Part shown: positions 15,298-23,389 of the stretch, in pieces | Layout: the number at the start of each line of letters is the position of its first letter | How positions within the stretch are numbered: the first letter of the stretch is position 1 | Assembly: GCA_024641545.1 (NCBI GenBank) | Contig: JAHECW010000039.1 | Coordinates: 1-35,117, forward strand | DNA: 35,117 nt | Source: Acidobacteriota bacterium | GTDB taxonomy: Bacteria > Acidobacteriota > Thermoanaerobaculia > Thermoanaerobaculales > Sulfomarinibacteraceae | Direction: 5' to 3' | Notes under the pieces: generated by a model | Database searches by the model: none | What the model saw: only the letters and a program-made list of their open reading frames with translations | Told to the model about the DNA's origin: nothing | Program-made: the position numbers and the translations under genes

Positions 15298-15879
15298 CTA
15301 GAGAACAACGGACGCGTTGAGGGTGAGCGAAGTTTGGCGGAGATCGACCTTGATCCGGTCTTCTCTACCGTTGTACTTGTAGACGACATCGGAGCCCGCC
15401 AGACCGAGACCGGCCGAGATCCCGGCCTCGGTCCTCTTGGTGTTGGTGAAGGAGTACTGGTAGTTGAAGGTGCCGACCTGGTTGCCGAAGCTTCTGCGGA
15501 TTTCACCGAGGAACTCGACATCGAAGATCGGGACGGTGCCCTGAACCAGCTTGTAGGCATCTCTGGAGTAGTCGGCGTATGAGATTCGGATGGTGTGCCT
15601 TCTGTCCCTTGTGAAGCGGTAGAACGCATCGAAGTTCCAGGTCGTCATCTGGTCGTCGAAGCCGAGCAATTCCTCGAGGTCGATGAGGGCGCCGAGCTCT
15701 TTGCCGGCGGAGACGTCGCTTCCGAGCTCGCTGAGATTGCCGAAGACCCGGACGTTCCAACGGTCTCCGAGATACCGGTGGGTTTGGGGTGCGTCGGGCG
15801 CGTCGTCGGCGGACGCGATCACCGGGGCCAGGAGCGCCGCTGCAACCACAGCGATGAGTCTGAGTTTCGAGGGTTTCAT
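15298..15879 (-). CDS. Predicted outer-membrane beta-barrel protein
   Basis: 193 residues. A signal peptide (LRLIAVVAAALLAPVIASA) is followed by a short linker and alternating polar/hydrophobic strands: WNVRVFGNLSELG, MTTWNFDAFYRFT, HTIRISYADYSRDAY, GTFNYQYSFTNTKRTEAGISAGLGL, TSLTLNASVVL. About eight such strands with polar turns fit a small barrel. The C-terminal residue is Leu, not the Phe usual for BamA substrates. It is the first gene of the four-gene operon (GGGGAGG before the ATG), so its promoter should be in the short 15880-15976 gap, where I cannot point to a convincing one. Confidence 0.75.
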   Translation of the reverse strand: MKPSKLRLIAVVAAALLAPVIASADDAPDAPQTHRYLGDRWNVRVFGNLSELGSDVSAGKELGALIDLEELLGFDDQMTTWNFDAFYRFTRDRRHTIRISYADYSRDAYKLVQGTVPIFDVEFLGEIRRSFGNQVGTFNYQYSFTNTKRTEAGISAGLGLAGSDVVYKYNGREDRIKVDLRQTSLTLNASVVL

Positions 15880-15924
15880 CCGTGCCTCCCCAAGAAAATG
15901 TGGCGCGGCAAAGTTAGCACACGA

Positions 15925-15947
15925 CGACCGGGTTGGTCGGCCGGTCG
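15925..15947 (-). other. Stem-loop after the phosphodiesterase gene
   Basis: CGACCGG (15925-15931) and CCGGTCG (15941-15947) form a 7-bp stem with a 9-base loop, about 30 bp past the stop of the 15977 gene. No T-run follows, so it is weak evidence for termination. Confidence 0.3.
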
Positions 15948-15976
15948 GCTCCGAATGGTGGGTGCCGCCGCGCGGA

Positions 15977-17998
15977 TCAGCCTCGGAGGATCGAACTCCC
16001 TTCCATCTGGCTGGGTTTCTCGATCCCGAACCAGTCGAGAATGGTCACCGGGAGGTCGATGATGTTGGGGTCCTTTGCCGCGACCCGACGGCTCGAGAAG
16101 AGCGTGCCCGGAACCAGATCCTTGGCCATCGAGTGGTCTCCCGACCAGGCCCACGGGTTGAGGTTGATGATCTCGGATCCGGTGGCCCCCATGAACGAGG
16201 TCGAGGAGTTGCGGTAACCGGGCGTGTAGCCGACCAACATCTCCGCCATTTCGCCGACCTTGGGTCCGGTGTACATCTCGTCCCGGTCGTAGACCTTGGC
16301 GATGGGTCTCTTGCCGGTCGAGTCGTCGACCACTGAGTGGAGCTCGTTCTTGAGCCTGGCCGTCATTGCGCCCGCCTTGTCGGGCTCGACGATCCCTTCT
16401 CCCTCGCGCCCCTTGAGGTTGAGGTAGAGGGCGTTGAAGCCGATGCCGTAGGCCGCGGTCCGGCTCCAGTCGATGTCGAAGATCGAGGTTTCGGGCTTTT
16501 TCTCGGCGCCCGGTTTGACCGCGAGCCAGCCGTTGTCGCGGAGCCAGGTGTTGAGGTGGAACTGACGGCCGAACTGGGTGAAACCGTGGTCCGAACAGAT
16601 CAGCAGCAGCGTCTTGTCATCGACCGCGGGCAGGACCTTGCCGACCAGCTTATCCATCTCGGCGTAGAGATCCATGATGTAACCGGCGAAGCGCGGATCG
16701 GCTTCCGAGTGGAGAGGGTGGGTCTCGTCCATGTTGCGCCACATCATGTGGGCGTCCTGATCGGTGGACGAAACGTAGAAGTAGAAGAGACCCGTGTCGA
16801 AACGCGACCACAGGTGATCGAAGAGCGCCATCCGCTCCTTGAGCACCAGCTCTGCCTGGCCGACGTAGGCCTCGTCGTCGAGCACCTTGTAGTCGAAGGC
16901 CTTGGTGTCGCAGGGCAGGCCCTTGGTCCAGAAGGCGCCGATGTCGCGGGCGATCTCGGCGCCGAGCTCGGCGGGATAGACCACCCCCTCGGGCTGGTGG
17001 ACGGGGTCGATGTTGATCGGCGTCGCGTAGAGCTTGAAGTGCGGGCCGATCTCCCTGAGGAGGAAGCGGGTGTTGCCGCGGACCGTCCCGACGACGGGCA
17101 GGAGCTCGAACTCGACCGCGACCCAGGGCGAATACTGACCGCGTTTGAGAAGGATGCTCGAGCCCTGAATGTCGAGACGGACACCGTCGGCATCCCGGTC
17201 GATGTAGACCGTGAATGGGATCTTGGTGGTATTGATGTAGGGGTCGCGGCTGTCGTCCTGGAGCGTTTTGAAACCGTTGACCGGCCCGAGCAGGTTGGCA
17301 TGGACGACATCGTCGTTGACGTCGACGTACTGAACGGTGCCGCCTTCCATCCCGGCGTAGTCTTCGAACGGGTCCGAGGTGAAATAGCTGAACACACCGT
17401 AGGCATCCGCGAGGTCGGGCGTCCCCATGCCGGAGATCGCCACGGTAGCGGTGTCATCGACGGGATAGTTGGTCGGGATTTTGGACACCCAGGCAGGAAT
17501 GCCGCGTTCGGTGAGATAGCTCCAAAACGGCGTTCCGCGGCGCCGGTTGACCGGCCCGCCGCCCTTGATCGGCAGGTGGATGTCGCCGATCGAGAAGACC
17601 ACGTCGGGTTCGGTGTTCTCGAAGATCGAGAAGACCGGCAGGTAGGTTTTCGGGTCGCGCACCACGAAATCCGTGATCCCGTGGCCGCCCGGGGACATCC
17701 CGGTGATGAAGGTCGACCAGGCGACCGGGCTCAGTGCCGGCATGGTCGTCCCGAGTTTCGAGAAGCTGCCCATCTCGGCGAGCTTTTTGAAGTTCGGCGC
17801 CCGGCCCAGGTCGATGAGGGCGCGAATCAGGTTCGGGTCCATGCCGTCGAGACCGAGGACGATGACCCGTTTGTCGGTGGTGGAGCCGCCGCCGCAACCT
17901 GCGGAAACGCCTGTCAACCCGGCGGCGGCGGCGCTGCCGGAAAGCAGACGGACGAAATCGCGGCGGTCGATGCCGCTGGGCTGGTTCTTTCGGTTCAC
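15977..17998 (-). CDS. Tat-exported type I phosphodiesterase / alkaline-phosphatase-fold protein
   Basis: 673 residues from a GTG start (17998). A Tat signal is visible: DRRDFVRLLSGSAAAAGLTG, ending VSAGC, so C35 might also be lipidated. The fold of type I phosphodiesterase/nucleotide pyrophosphatase follows, with intact metal and catalytic motifs: VLGLDGMDPN (D51), the nucleophile segment PALSPVAWSTFITG (S90), SSTDQDAHMMW, CSDHGF and SGDHSM. The protein hydrolyses an unknown phosphoester or related substrate outside the cytoplasm. It belongs to the same superfamily as the pseudo-sulfatase at 12340 but has kept its active site. The start has GGGGAG upstream. It is transcribed alone; the envelope operon (15879) begins downstream on the same strand. 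Confidence 0.88.
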   Translation of the reverse strand: MNRKNQPSGIDRRDFVRLLSGSAAAAGLTGVSAGCGGGSTTDKRVIVLGLDGMDPNLIRALIDLGRAPNFKKLAEMGSFSKLGTTMPALSPVAWSTFITGMSPGGHGITDFVVRDPKTYLPVFSIFENTEPDVVFSIGDIHLPIKGGGPVNRRRGTPFWSYLTERGIPAWVSKIPTNYPVDDTATVAISGMGTPDLADAYGVFSYFTSDPFEDYAGMEGGTVQYVDVNDDVVHANLLGPVNGFKTLQDDSRDPYINTTKIPFTVYIDRDADGVRLDIQGSSILLKRGQYSPWVAVEFELLPVVGTVRGNTRFLLREIGPHFKLYATPINIDPVHQPEGVVYPAELGAEIARDIGAFWTKGLPCDTKAFDYKVLDDEAYVGQAELVLKERMALFDHLWSRFDTGLFYFYVSSTDQDAHMMWRNMDETHPLHSEADPRFAGYIMDLYAEMDKLVGKVLPAVDDKTLLLICSDHGFTQFGRQFHLNTWLRDNGWLAVKPGAEKKPETSIFDIDWSRTAAYGIGFNALYLNLKGREGEGIVEPDKAGAMTARLKNELHSVVDDSTGKRPIAKVYDRDEMYTGPKVGEMAEMLVGYTPGYRNSSTSFMGATGSEIINLNPWAWSGDHSMAKDLVPGTLFSSRRVAAKDPNIIDLPVTILDWFGIEKPSQMEGSSILRG

Positions 17999-18131
17999 TC
18001 GGGAGTCTCCCCTGACACCGGCGTGCTGTCTCGATATCCGGTGTCACTACTACGACACGCGAGAAGTGAAGGATATTCCTCGGCGAGGTTGGTTGCAATG
18101 CGGGAACGGGACAGAAAGCCCCGGCCCGCGA

Positions 18132-18185
18132 GGCCGCCTCCGGCGTCCCGGCGTCGCAGATTGTGGTGCGGGCGTCTCGCGCGTG
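18132..18185. repeat. Second copy of the REP-like/GC-rich module
   Basis: 18132-18157 matches 12023-12048 at 25 of 26 positions. The GTGG-headed palindrome follows at 18163-18185, with a degraded stem (TGCGGGCG against CGCGCGTG: one mismatch and two G-T pairs). The 17999-18322 gap consists of this module, the hexamer tract and a short unexplained segment; no gene is visible. Confidence 0.65.
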
Positions 18186-18263
18186 CTCCGAGCGCTGCCG
18201 CTGACGCGGTCGCTGCCGCCGACGCTGCCGCGGCCTCGGACCCGGCGACGGACGCGGTCTCGG
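18186..18263. repeat. Hexamer-like GC tract before ileS
   Basis: GCTGCC, GCTGAC, GCGGTC, GCTGCC, GCCGAC, GCTGCC, GCGGCC are consecutive 6-bp steps, continuing less regularly with GACGGA/CGCGGT-like units. It is the same style as 12254-12291 and ends about 60 bp before the ileS start. Confidence 0.5.
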
Positions 18264-18322
18264 TTGAATGGGCTAGAATACGCCGCGTCGCCCCGGGCGA
18301 CGAGAACAACGGAGCCCAATAG

Positions 18323-21163
18323 ATGTCAGCCGAGAAGAAGAAAGACCGTTACCGCGAGACCCTGCAGCTGCCGAAGACCGCATTCAGCATGCGTGCCGGG
18401 CTTCTCGACAAGGAACCCCGCTTTCAGCGGCGCTGGGAAGCCATCGACCTCTACCGCCGGCAGCAGGAACAGCCGCACCCGGCCGGGGCCTTCGTCTTCC
18501 ACGACGGACCGCCGTACGCCAACGGCAACATCCACATGGGCCACCTGATCAACAAGATCCTCAAGGACCTGGTGGTGCGGAGCCGGCAGATGGCGGGGCA
18601 CGAGGTCCAGTTCGTGCCCGGCTGGGACTGCCACGGCCTGCCCATCGAGCACAAGGTCATGAAGGAGCTCGGTGCCCGGGCCGCGGAGCTCGGGACCATG
18701 GAGATCCGGCACCGCTGCCGCGACTACGCCGCCGGTTTTCAGAAGGTCCAGGCCGAGCAGATGATCCGGCTCGGCACCACCGGCGACTACGAGCACCCGT
18801 ACATGACCATGCTCCCCGCTTACGAAGGTGCGGTCCTGGAGGTCTTTGCAGCGCTCGTCAAACAGGGGCTCGTCTACCGCGATCTCAAACCGGTCCACTG
18901 GTCCATCGAGAACCGCACCGCTCTGGCCGAGGCCGAGCTCGAGTACCACGACCGCCGGGACACCTCGGTCTTCGTCTTCTTCGAGATCGACGACCCCGCG
19001 GTTCTTCCCGGATCGTTGGCCGCACCGGCCGGCGAGCGCGTCGATCTCATGATCTGGACGACCACGCCGTGGACGCTTCCCGCGAACCTGGCGGTGGCGG
19101 TGGGGCCGGTGGCCGAATACGGGCTCTATCGGGTCCGGCAGGGCGGCCCCGTTCGCCTGACGGTGGTGGCGATCGATCTGGCGGCGAAGGTGCTCGGTGA
19201 GGACGCCGAGCTCCTCGGCCGGTGCCGCGGCGCCGAGCTTGCCGATACCGGCGTGCGCTATCGCCATCCCTTCATCGAGCGCGTGTCTCCGGTGTTGCCG
19301 GCGGACTACGTCACCCTGGAAGACGGCACCGGGCTCGTCCACACCGCCCCCGGTCACGGCCAGGAAGACTACGAGACCGGTCTCAGAGCGGGCCTCGAGA
19401 TCTACTGTCCGGTGCTCGAGGACGGGACGTTTGACGAGACCGCCCCCGAGTGGCTCCAGGGCCTCGATGTCTGGAGCGCCAACCCCGTGGTGGTCGCGAC
19501 CCTCGAGAGCTCCGGCCACCTCTACCGGCAGCACACCATCCTGCACAGCTACCCGCACGACTGGCGATCCAAGACCCCGACCATCTTCCGCGCCACCGAG
19601 CAGTGGTTCGTCGGCGTCGACCGGCCCTTCGGCGACGAAGCGACGAGTCTTCGCGAGCGCGCCCTGGACGCGGCGGGAAACCACATCACCTTCGTGCCCG
19701 AGTGGGGTCAGAAACGGTTTGCCGGGATGCTCGAGACCCGGCCCGACTGGTGCATCTCGCGCCAGCGCTCCTGGGGCCTGCCGATCCCCGCCTTTCTCTC
19801 CGACCGCGGTCCGGTGCTCACCGAGGCGACGGTCCGCGCTGTCGCGCTCTTCGTCCGCGCCAACGGCTCCGACGCCTGGTTCACCGAAGATCCGCAGACC
19901 ATCCTCGCAGACTACGATCCGGCGGTCGACGAGGCGGCGCCCGAGTGGCTGCGCCGGGCGGGTCGTGACGGCATCGCCGATCTCGCCAAGGGCAACGACA
20001 TCTTCGATGTCTGGTTCGAGTCGGGTTCGTCGTGGAACGCCGTCATGCGCGAACGCGGGATCGGCTACCCGTGCGATCTCTATCTCGAGGGCTCCGACCA
20101 GCACCGCGGCTGGTTTCAGCTGTCCTTGTTGCCGGCGTTGGGGATGACGGGCCGTTCGCCCTTTGAAACCGTGCTCACCCACGGCTTCATGGTCACCGCC
20201 GAGGGCGAGAAGATGTCCAAGAGTCTGGGCAACGCCATCGATGTCGAGGACCTGCTCAAGGAGCACGGCGCCGACATCTGCCGCTGGTGGACCGCCTCGC
20301 TCAACTACACCCACGACATGAAGGTCGACTGGGAGTTCTTCCGGGTCGCCTCGGACGAGTACCGCAAGGTGCGCAACACCCTGCGGTTCATGATCGGCAA
20401 TCTGTCGGACTTCGATCCCGAGAAGGACCGGGTCGAGCTCACCGAAGACGATCGGACGAGCCTCGACTGGTGGGCCCACGCCAAGCTCGCCGAACTCACC
20501 CGGAAGGTCCACGCGGGTTATGAGAACTACCAGTTCAAGCGGGTCGTCGAGGCGATCTTCGAGTACTGCAACGACACCATGAGCTCGGTCTTCATGGCCG
20601 CGGTCAAGGACCGGCTGTACTGCGACCCGGTGGCGAGCCGGCGACGGCGGCTGACCCAGACCGTGCTCTGGGACGCCGCGACCTCGTTGATCCGGATGGT
20701 GGCGCCGGTGCTCGTCCACACCGCCGACGAGGCCTGGTTGGCGCTCCACGGCCTCGAGGAGGATGCGGCTGACTGCGTCCACGTCGAAGCGCTGCCGGAC
20801 GCGTTTGACTCCGAGATGGGAGCGGGCTGGCCGGCGGTGATGGAACTCCGCGCCCTTGTCCTCAAGAGCCTCGAGGATGCCAAGGAGGCCCAGGGAATCA
20901 AGAACACCCTCGATGCCGGGATCGAAGCAACGCTGCCGGCGGACGCGGCTGCGGTTATCGAACCCTTCATGGCGGAACTCGCCGATCTCTTCGGGGTCAG
21001 CCGCTTCTCGATGGTCGCGGCGGCCGAATCGCAGGTGAGGATCGTCGATCTCCGCGCCGAGCCCCGCTGCGAGCGGTCGTGGAAGAGAGACGGCACCGTC
21101 AGGGAGCGCTCGGACGGTGGGATGCTCTCCGATCGCGATGCGGCGGCGGTCGGCGTGTCGTGA
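18323..21163 (+). CDS. ileS: Isoleucine--tRNA ligase
   Basis: 946 residues; charges tRNA-Ile and edits valine. Bacterial-type features: [12 protein letters not shown] near the N-terminus, HIGH as HMGH (71-74, in ANGNIHMGH), [12 protein letters not shown], the editing domain with [12 protein letters not shown], the [10 protein letters not shown] segment and KMSKS at 630-634. The C-terminal zinc-binding module is eroded: CERSWKRDG keeps Cys916, but the positions of the other three usual cysteines are Ser919, Ser936 and Asp939. In E. coli IleRS that zinc site aids tRNA charging, so this enzyme must manage without it. The ribosome-binding site is modest (ACGGAG). No T-box leader is visible in the 324-bp upstream gap. 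The stop codon overlaps the yidD start. Confidence 0.96.
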   Translation: MSAEKKKDRYRETLQLPKTAFSMRAGLLDKEPRFQRRWEAIDLYRRQQEQPHPAGAFVFHDGPPYANGNIHMGHLINKILKDLVVRSRQMAGHEVQFVPGWDCHGLPIEHKVMKELGARAAELGTMEIRHRCRDYAAGFQKVQAEQMIRLGTTGDYEHPYMTMLPAYEGAVLEVFAALVKQGLVYRDLKPVHWSIENRTALAEAELEYHDRRDTSVFVFFEIDDPAVLPGSLAAPAGERVDLMIWTTTPWTLPANLAVAVGPVAEYGLYRVRQGGPVRLTVVAIDLAAKVLGEDAELLGRCRGAELADTGVRYRHPFIERVSPVLPADYVTLEDGTGLVHTAPGHGQEDYETGLRAGLEIYCPVLEDGTFDETAPEWLQGLDVWSANPVVVATLESSGHLYRQHTILHSYPHDWRSKTPTIFRATEQWFVGVDRPFGDEATSLRERALDAAGNHITFVPEWGQKRFAGMLETRPDWCISRQRSWGLPIPAFLSDRGPVLTEATVRAVALFVRANGSDAWFTEDPQTILADYDPAVDEAAPEWLRRAGRDGIADLAKGNDIFDVWFESGSSWNAVMRERGIGYPCDLYLEGSDQHRGWFQLSLLPALGMTGRSPFETVLTHGFMVTAEGEKMSKSLGNAIDVEDLLKEHGADICRWWTASLNYTHDMKVDWEFFRVASDEYRKVRNTLRFMIGNLSDFDPEKDRVELTEDDRTSLDWWAHAKLAELTRKVHAGYENYQFKRVVEAIFEYCNDTMSSVFMAAVKDRLYCDPVASRRRRLTQTVLWDAATSLIRMVAPVLVHTADEAWLALHGLEEDAADCVHVEALPDAFDSEMGAGWPAVMELRALVLKSLEDAKEAQGIKNTLDAGIEATLPADAAAVIEPFMAELADLFGVSRFSMVAAAESQVRIVDLRAEPRCERSWKRDGTVRERSDGGMLSDRDAAAVGVS

Positions 21164-21405
21164 GCCTCTTCTGGCGGATCGTCGCGTATCCGATCCGTCT
21201 CTACAAGCGGTTCATCTCGCCCTTCATGCCGCCGGCGTGCCGGTTCGAGCCGACCTGTTCGGTCTACGCCGCCGAGGCCATCGAGACCCACGGGCTCTAC
21301 GGCGTCTGGCTCGCCGTCGTGCGGGTCTTCAAGTGTCATCCCTTCCATCCGGGGGGCTATGACCCCGTACCTCCCGGAAAAACTGGAGCGGAGCCGGAGG
21401 AGTGA
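21160..21405 (+). CDS. yidD: YidD family membrane-protein insertion efficiency factor
   Basis: 81 residues starting at GTG 21160, which overlaps the ileS stop (GTGA), so translation is probably coupled. The sequence fits YidD (DUF37) well: [18 protein letters not shown], then [19 protein letters not shown], then [24 protein letters not shown], with the three conserved cysteines. The protein is thought to be membrane-associated through an amphipathic helix and assists YidC-dependent insertion. In most bacteria yidD lies between rnpA and yidC; here it is detached and joined to ileS. The frame also opens upstream at 21079, but those residues do not match the family and overlap ileS heavily. Confidence 0.92.
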   Translation: MSLFWRIVAYPIRLYKRFISPFMPPACRFEPTCSVYAAEAIETHGLYGVWLAVVRVFKCHPFHPGGYDPVPPGKTGAEPEE

Positions 21406-21446
21406 TCGTCGCCGACCCGAACACGGCGAGGAGCGAGTGCCCGCTC

Positions 21447-21476
21447 TTGCGATGATCGGCGAGACTCTGAGATAAT
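21447..21476 (+). promoter_or_regulatory. Sigma70-like promoter for the VPTLS-tailed protein
   Basis: TTGCGA (21447-21452) and GATAAT (21471-21476) are spaced by 18 bp. The -10 lies within the short inverted repeat GAGATAATCTC. Transcription would start near 21484, leaving a 5' leader of about 68 bases. Confidence 0.5.
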
Positions 21477-21551
21477 CTCGTCGGTCATGGATGGGTAGTG
21501 GCGTCTTTCTCGTAGAGATTCGGTGTTTGGAGAAGGAAGAGGGAGGATCTG

Positions 21552-22289
21552 ATGAAACGTCTGATGTTGATTGTAGTGATGATAACCGCCGTGGGTGTTG
21601 CGAGCGCAGGTGTCGTCGGGAAGGACGGCAGCACTCTGCCCAACAACCCGAACCCCGTCGCCAACATTGAGAGCCCGCTGCAGGCCGCTTGGGAGTGGAG
21701 CACTGCGGGTTCCATGGATTTTGTCCCCACGCTGGGCGGCAGTTCGGATGGTTGGGGCACCCACTTCCTGGCGACGACGGTGAACACCAGCGGCCAGGAC
21801 ATGCGGATTCTCGAGTTCGGTTGGCCGTGCGGCGGCACCATCGCCGGTGAATGGTTGGTGTGGCTCGGCGCCTCGATGCCTCCCAACTACTCGAACCCCG
21901 ATTTTTCGGGGCCCTTCACGGCGACCAGCCCCGACCCCACAACACTTCCTCCGACCATCTACACCTACGTCGACGTGAGCGGTGCGAACGTCGTGGTTCC
22001 GGCCGGTGAGACCGTCTGGTTTGCCTATGTGAACCCGGGTATCGGCGGCCAGGTCGCCTTCAACGGTGTGGATACCTGGTCATGGTACGGCGGTGTCTGG
22101 GATCCCGATCAGGCTTGGGGCCGCACCGCGGTGATGCAGCTCAGAGCCGATCCCGCGGCGCAGCCGACGCCGACCCCGGGGCCCGGAGGAACCAACGCGC
22201 CGGTGCCGACCCTGTCGCCGATCGGCCTTGTCGCGCTGATTTTGGTGCTGGCCGGGATCGGCGCTGCAATCTTGATGCGCCGCCGCTAG
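21552..22289 (+). CDS. Secreted protein with IPTL/VPTLS-type C-terminal sorting signal
   Basis: 245 residues, with GGGAGG five bases before the ATG. A signal peptide (LMLIVVMITAVGVASA) comes first. The mature domain (about residues 20-200) is beta-rich and aromatic (WEWSTAGSMDFVPTLGG, RILEFGWPCGG, TYVDVSGANVVVPAGETVWFAYVNPG, FNGVDTWSWYGGVWDPDQAWG); it looks like a jelly-roll or carbohydrate-binding-type fold, though I cannot name it. A Pro/Thr/Gly linker leads to VPTLSPIGL, a hydrophobic helix and a final RRR. That tripartite tail is the form of IPTL-CTERM and PEP-CTERM signals, processed by exosortase-type proteases, so the protein is likely displayed on or released from the surface. Transcription appears monocistronic: promoter at 21447, terminator at 22311. 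Confidence 0.85.
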   Translation: MKRLMLIVVMITAVGVASAGVVGKDGSTLPNNPNPVANIESPLQAAWEWSTAGSMDFVPTLGGSSDGWGTHFLATTVNTSGQDMRILEFGWPCGGTIAGEWLVWLGASMPPNYSNPDFSGPFTATSPDPTTLPPTIYTYVDVSGANVVVPAGETVWFAYVNPGIGGQVAFNGVDTWSWYGGVWDPDQAWGRTAVMQLRADPAAQPTPTPGPGGTNAPVPTLSPIGLVALILVLAGIGAAILMRRR

Positions 22290-22310
22290 TAGATGATTTG
22301 ACCAGAGCAG

Positions 22311-22342
22311 GGTCGGTCCCGCGCGCGGGACCGACCTTTTTT
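22311..22342 (+). terminator. Intrinsic terminator, perfect 13-bp stem plus T6
   Basis: 22311-22336 is a 26-base perfect palindrome (13-bp arms beginning GGTCGGTCCCGCG) followed by TTTTTT at 22337-22342, 21 bp after the 21552 gene. It is the strongest terminator in the window. Confidence 0.9.
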
Positions 22343-22410
22343 CTTTGCGTTGAGAAACGGCAGGTCTGATGGAGTCCCTGAGGTAGGGTTTTCCGGTCAC
22401 CCAAGCTGTG

Positions 22411-23253
22411 CTAGTGCGCCTCCAACCACGTCTCCATCTTGTCGAAGACCCTGCGCCGCTCGAGGATCGGCTCGTTGAAGAGCTCGTGGTAGTAGCCCTT
22501 CCACTCGATGTATTCGACGAGGTCGGCGGGCGCCGATGCGACCCAGTTCCGGGTCGTGTCGGGATCCACGAGCCGATCCTCGCCGGCCTGCATGACGAGC
22601 GCGGGAATCGTCATCAACGGCGCCTCGGCGAGGGCGGTGCGCTGGGCGGCCATGACCGACGTGGCCCAACGCGCCGAGACCTGGTTGCTGACCAGCGGAT
22701 CGGCGACATAGTCCTTCGCGACCTCGGGGTCCCGGCTGAGATAGGCCGGGTTGGCGACCTGGGAGAACATCATCTTCGGGGTGATGCGTGAGATGAACTT
22801 CGATGCTCCCATGACGACGGGTGACGGTTTGGAATCGGGGTGGATGCCGAGAAACGGCGACGAGACCACGACTCCGTCGAGATTGTCGGGGCTGGTCTCG
22901 GCGTAGAGCAGGGAGAGGAGTCCCCCCTGGGAGTGGCCGACGAGAAAGATCTTTTTCCGCGGGTGGCGGATTCTGACCAGACGGTGGGCTTCGGCGAGGT
23001 CCGAGAGGTAGTCGTCGAAACCGTCGACGTGAACTCGCGGTCCGGGGCTCTTGCCGTGGCCGCGATAGTCGAAGCCGAAACACGTCCATCCCCGGGCGAC
23101 GAAGTGCCGGACCGGGTTCAGATACCGCCCCGAATGCTCCGCCAACCCGTGAACGAAGAGCAGGACACCCTCAGGTTCGCCGGGCGGCTGCCACGACTGC
23201 CAGTAGAGGGCGAGTCCGTCATCGGTTGTGAGGGCGCCTTCCTCGTGGTTCAT
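22411..23253 (-). CDS. Alpha/beta hydrolase, monoacylglycerol-lipase-like
   Basis: 280 residues. A Hydrolase_4-type serine hydrolase: oxyanion-hole segment FVHGLAEHSGRY (HGxxEHSGRY is typical of monoacylglycerol lipases), GFDYRGHGKSPG, nucleophile elbow GHSQGG (S108), an acid residue in AGEDRLVDP (D226 or D230) and the catalytic histidine in YYHELFNE (H256). The family releases fatty acid and glycerol from monoacylglycerols or cleaves lysophospholipids. There is no signal peptide, so it is cytoplasmic. It lies 136 bp downstream of glpK on the same strand; glycerol released here could be phosphorylated directly by GlpK. This pathway link is an inference from position. Confidence 0.88.
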   Translation of the reverse strand: MNHEEGALTTDDGLALYWQSWQPPGEPEGVLLFVHGLAEHSGRYLNPVRHFVARGWTCFGFDYRGHGKSPGPRVHVDGFDDYLSDLAEAHRLVRIRHPRKKIFLVGHSQGGLLSLLYAETSPDNLDGVVVSSPFLGIHPDSKPSPVVMGASKFISRITPKMMFSQVANPAYLSRDPEVAKDYVADPLVSNQVSARWATSVMAAQRTALAEAPLMTIPALVMQAGEDRLVDPDTTRNWVASAPADLVEYIEWKGYYHELFNEPILERRRVFDKMETWLEAH

Positions 23254-23389
23254 TGCAGCGTGTCTCCCCTGGGTACGATTCTATCCAAGTCTCGGCGGAA
23301 ATTGAGAGATTTGGCCACCGGTCGATGCCGGACTGGTGGAGCCGTCGCGGATCGAGGCCGGAAGTTCCTCGAGAAACCGGGCTCCGGCC

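Noticed and set aside
12340-17998. A single sulfatase/phosphodiesterase operon
   Set aside because: The two alkaline-phosphatase-superfamily genes are on opposite strands and separated by the envelope operon.
16337-18322. Plus-strand open frame of 661 codons opposite the phosphodiesterase-like gene
   Set aside because: Antisense to a gene with a signal peptide and intact catalytic motifs; the frame has no family features.
17999-18322. T-box or other riboswitch before ileS
   Set aside because: No T-box sequence or specifier loop is visible; the gap is made of REP-like and hexamer repeats.
18326-20782. Minus-strand open frame of 818 codons opposite ileS
   Set aside because: It is fully antisense to a clear isoleucyl-tRNA synthetase, has no recognisable domain and has the composition expected from GC-rich third positions.
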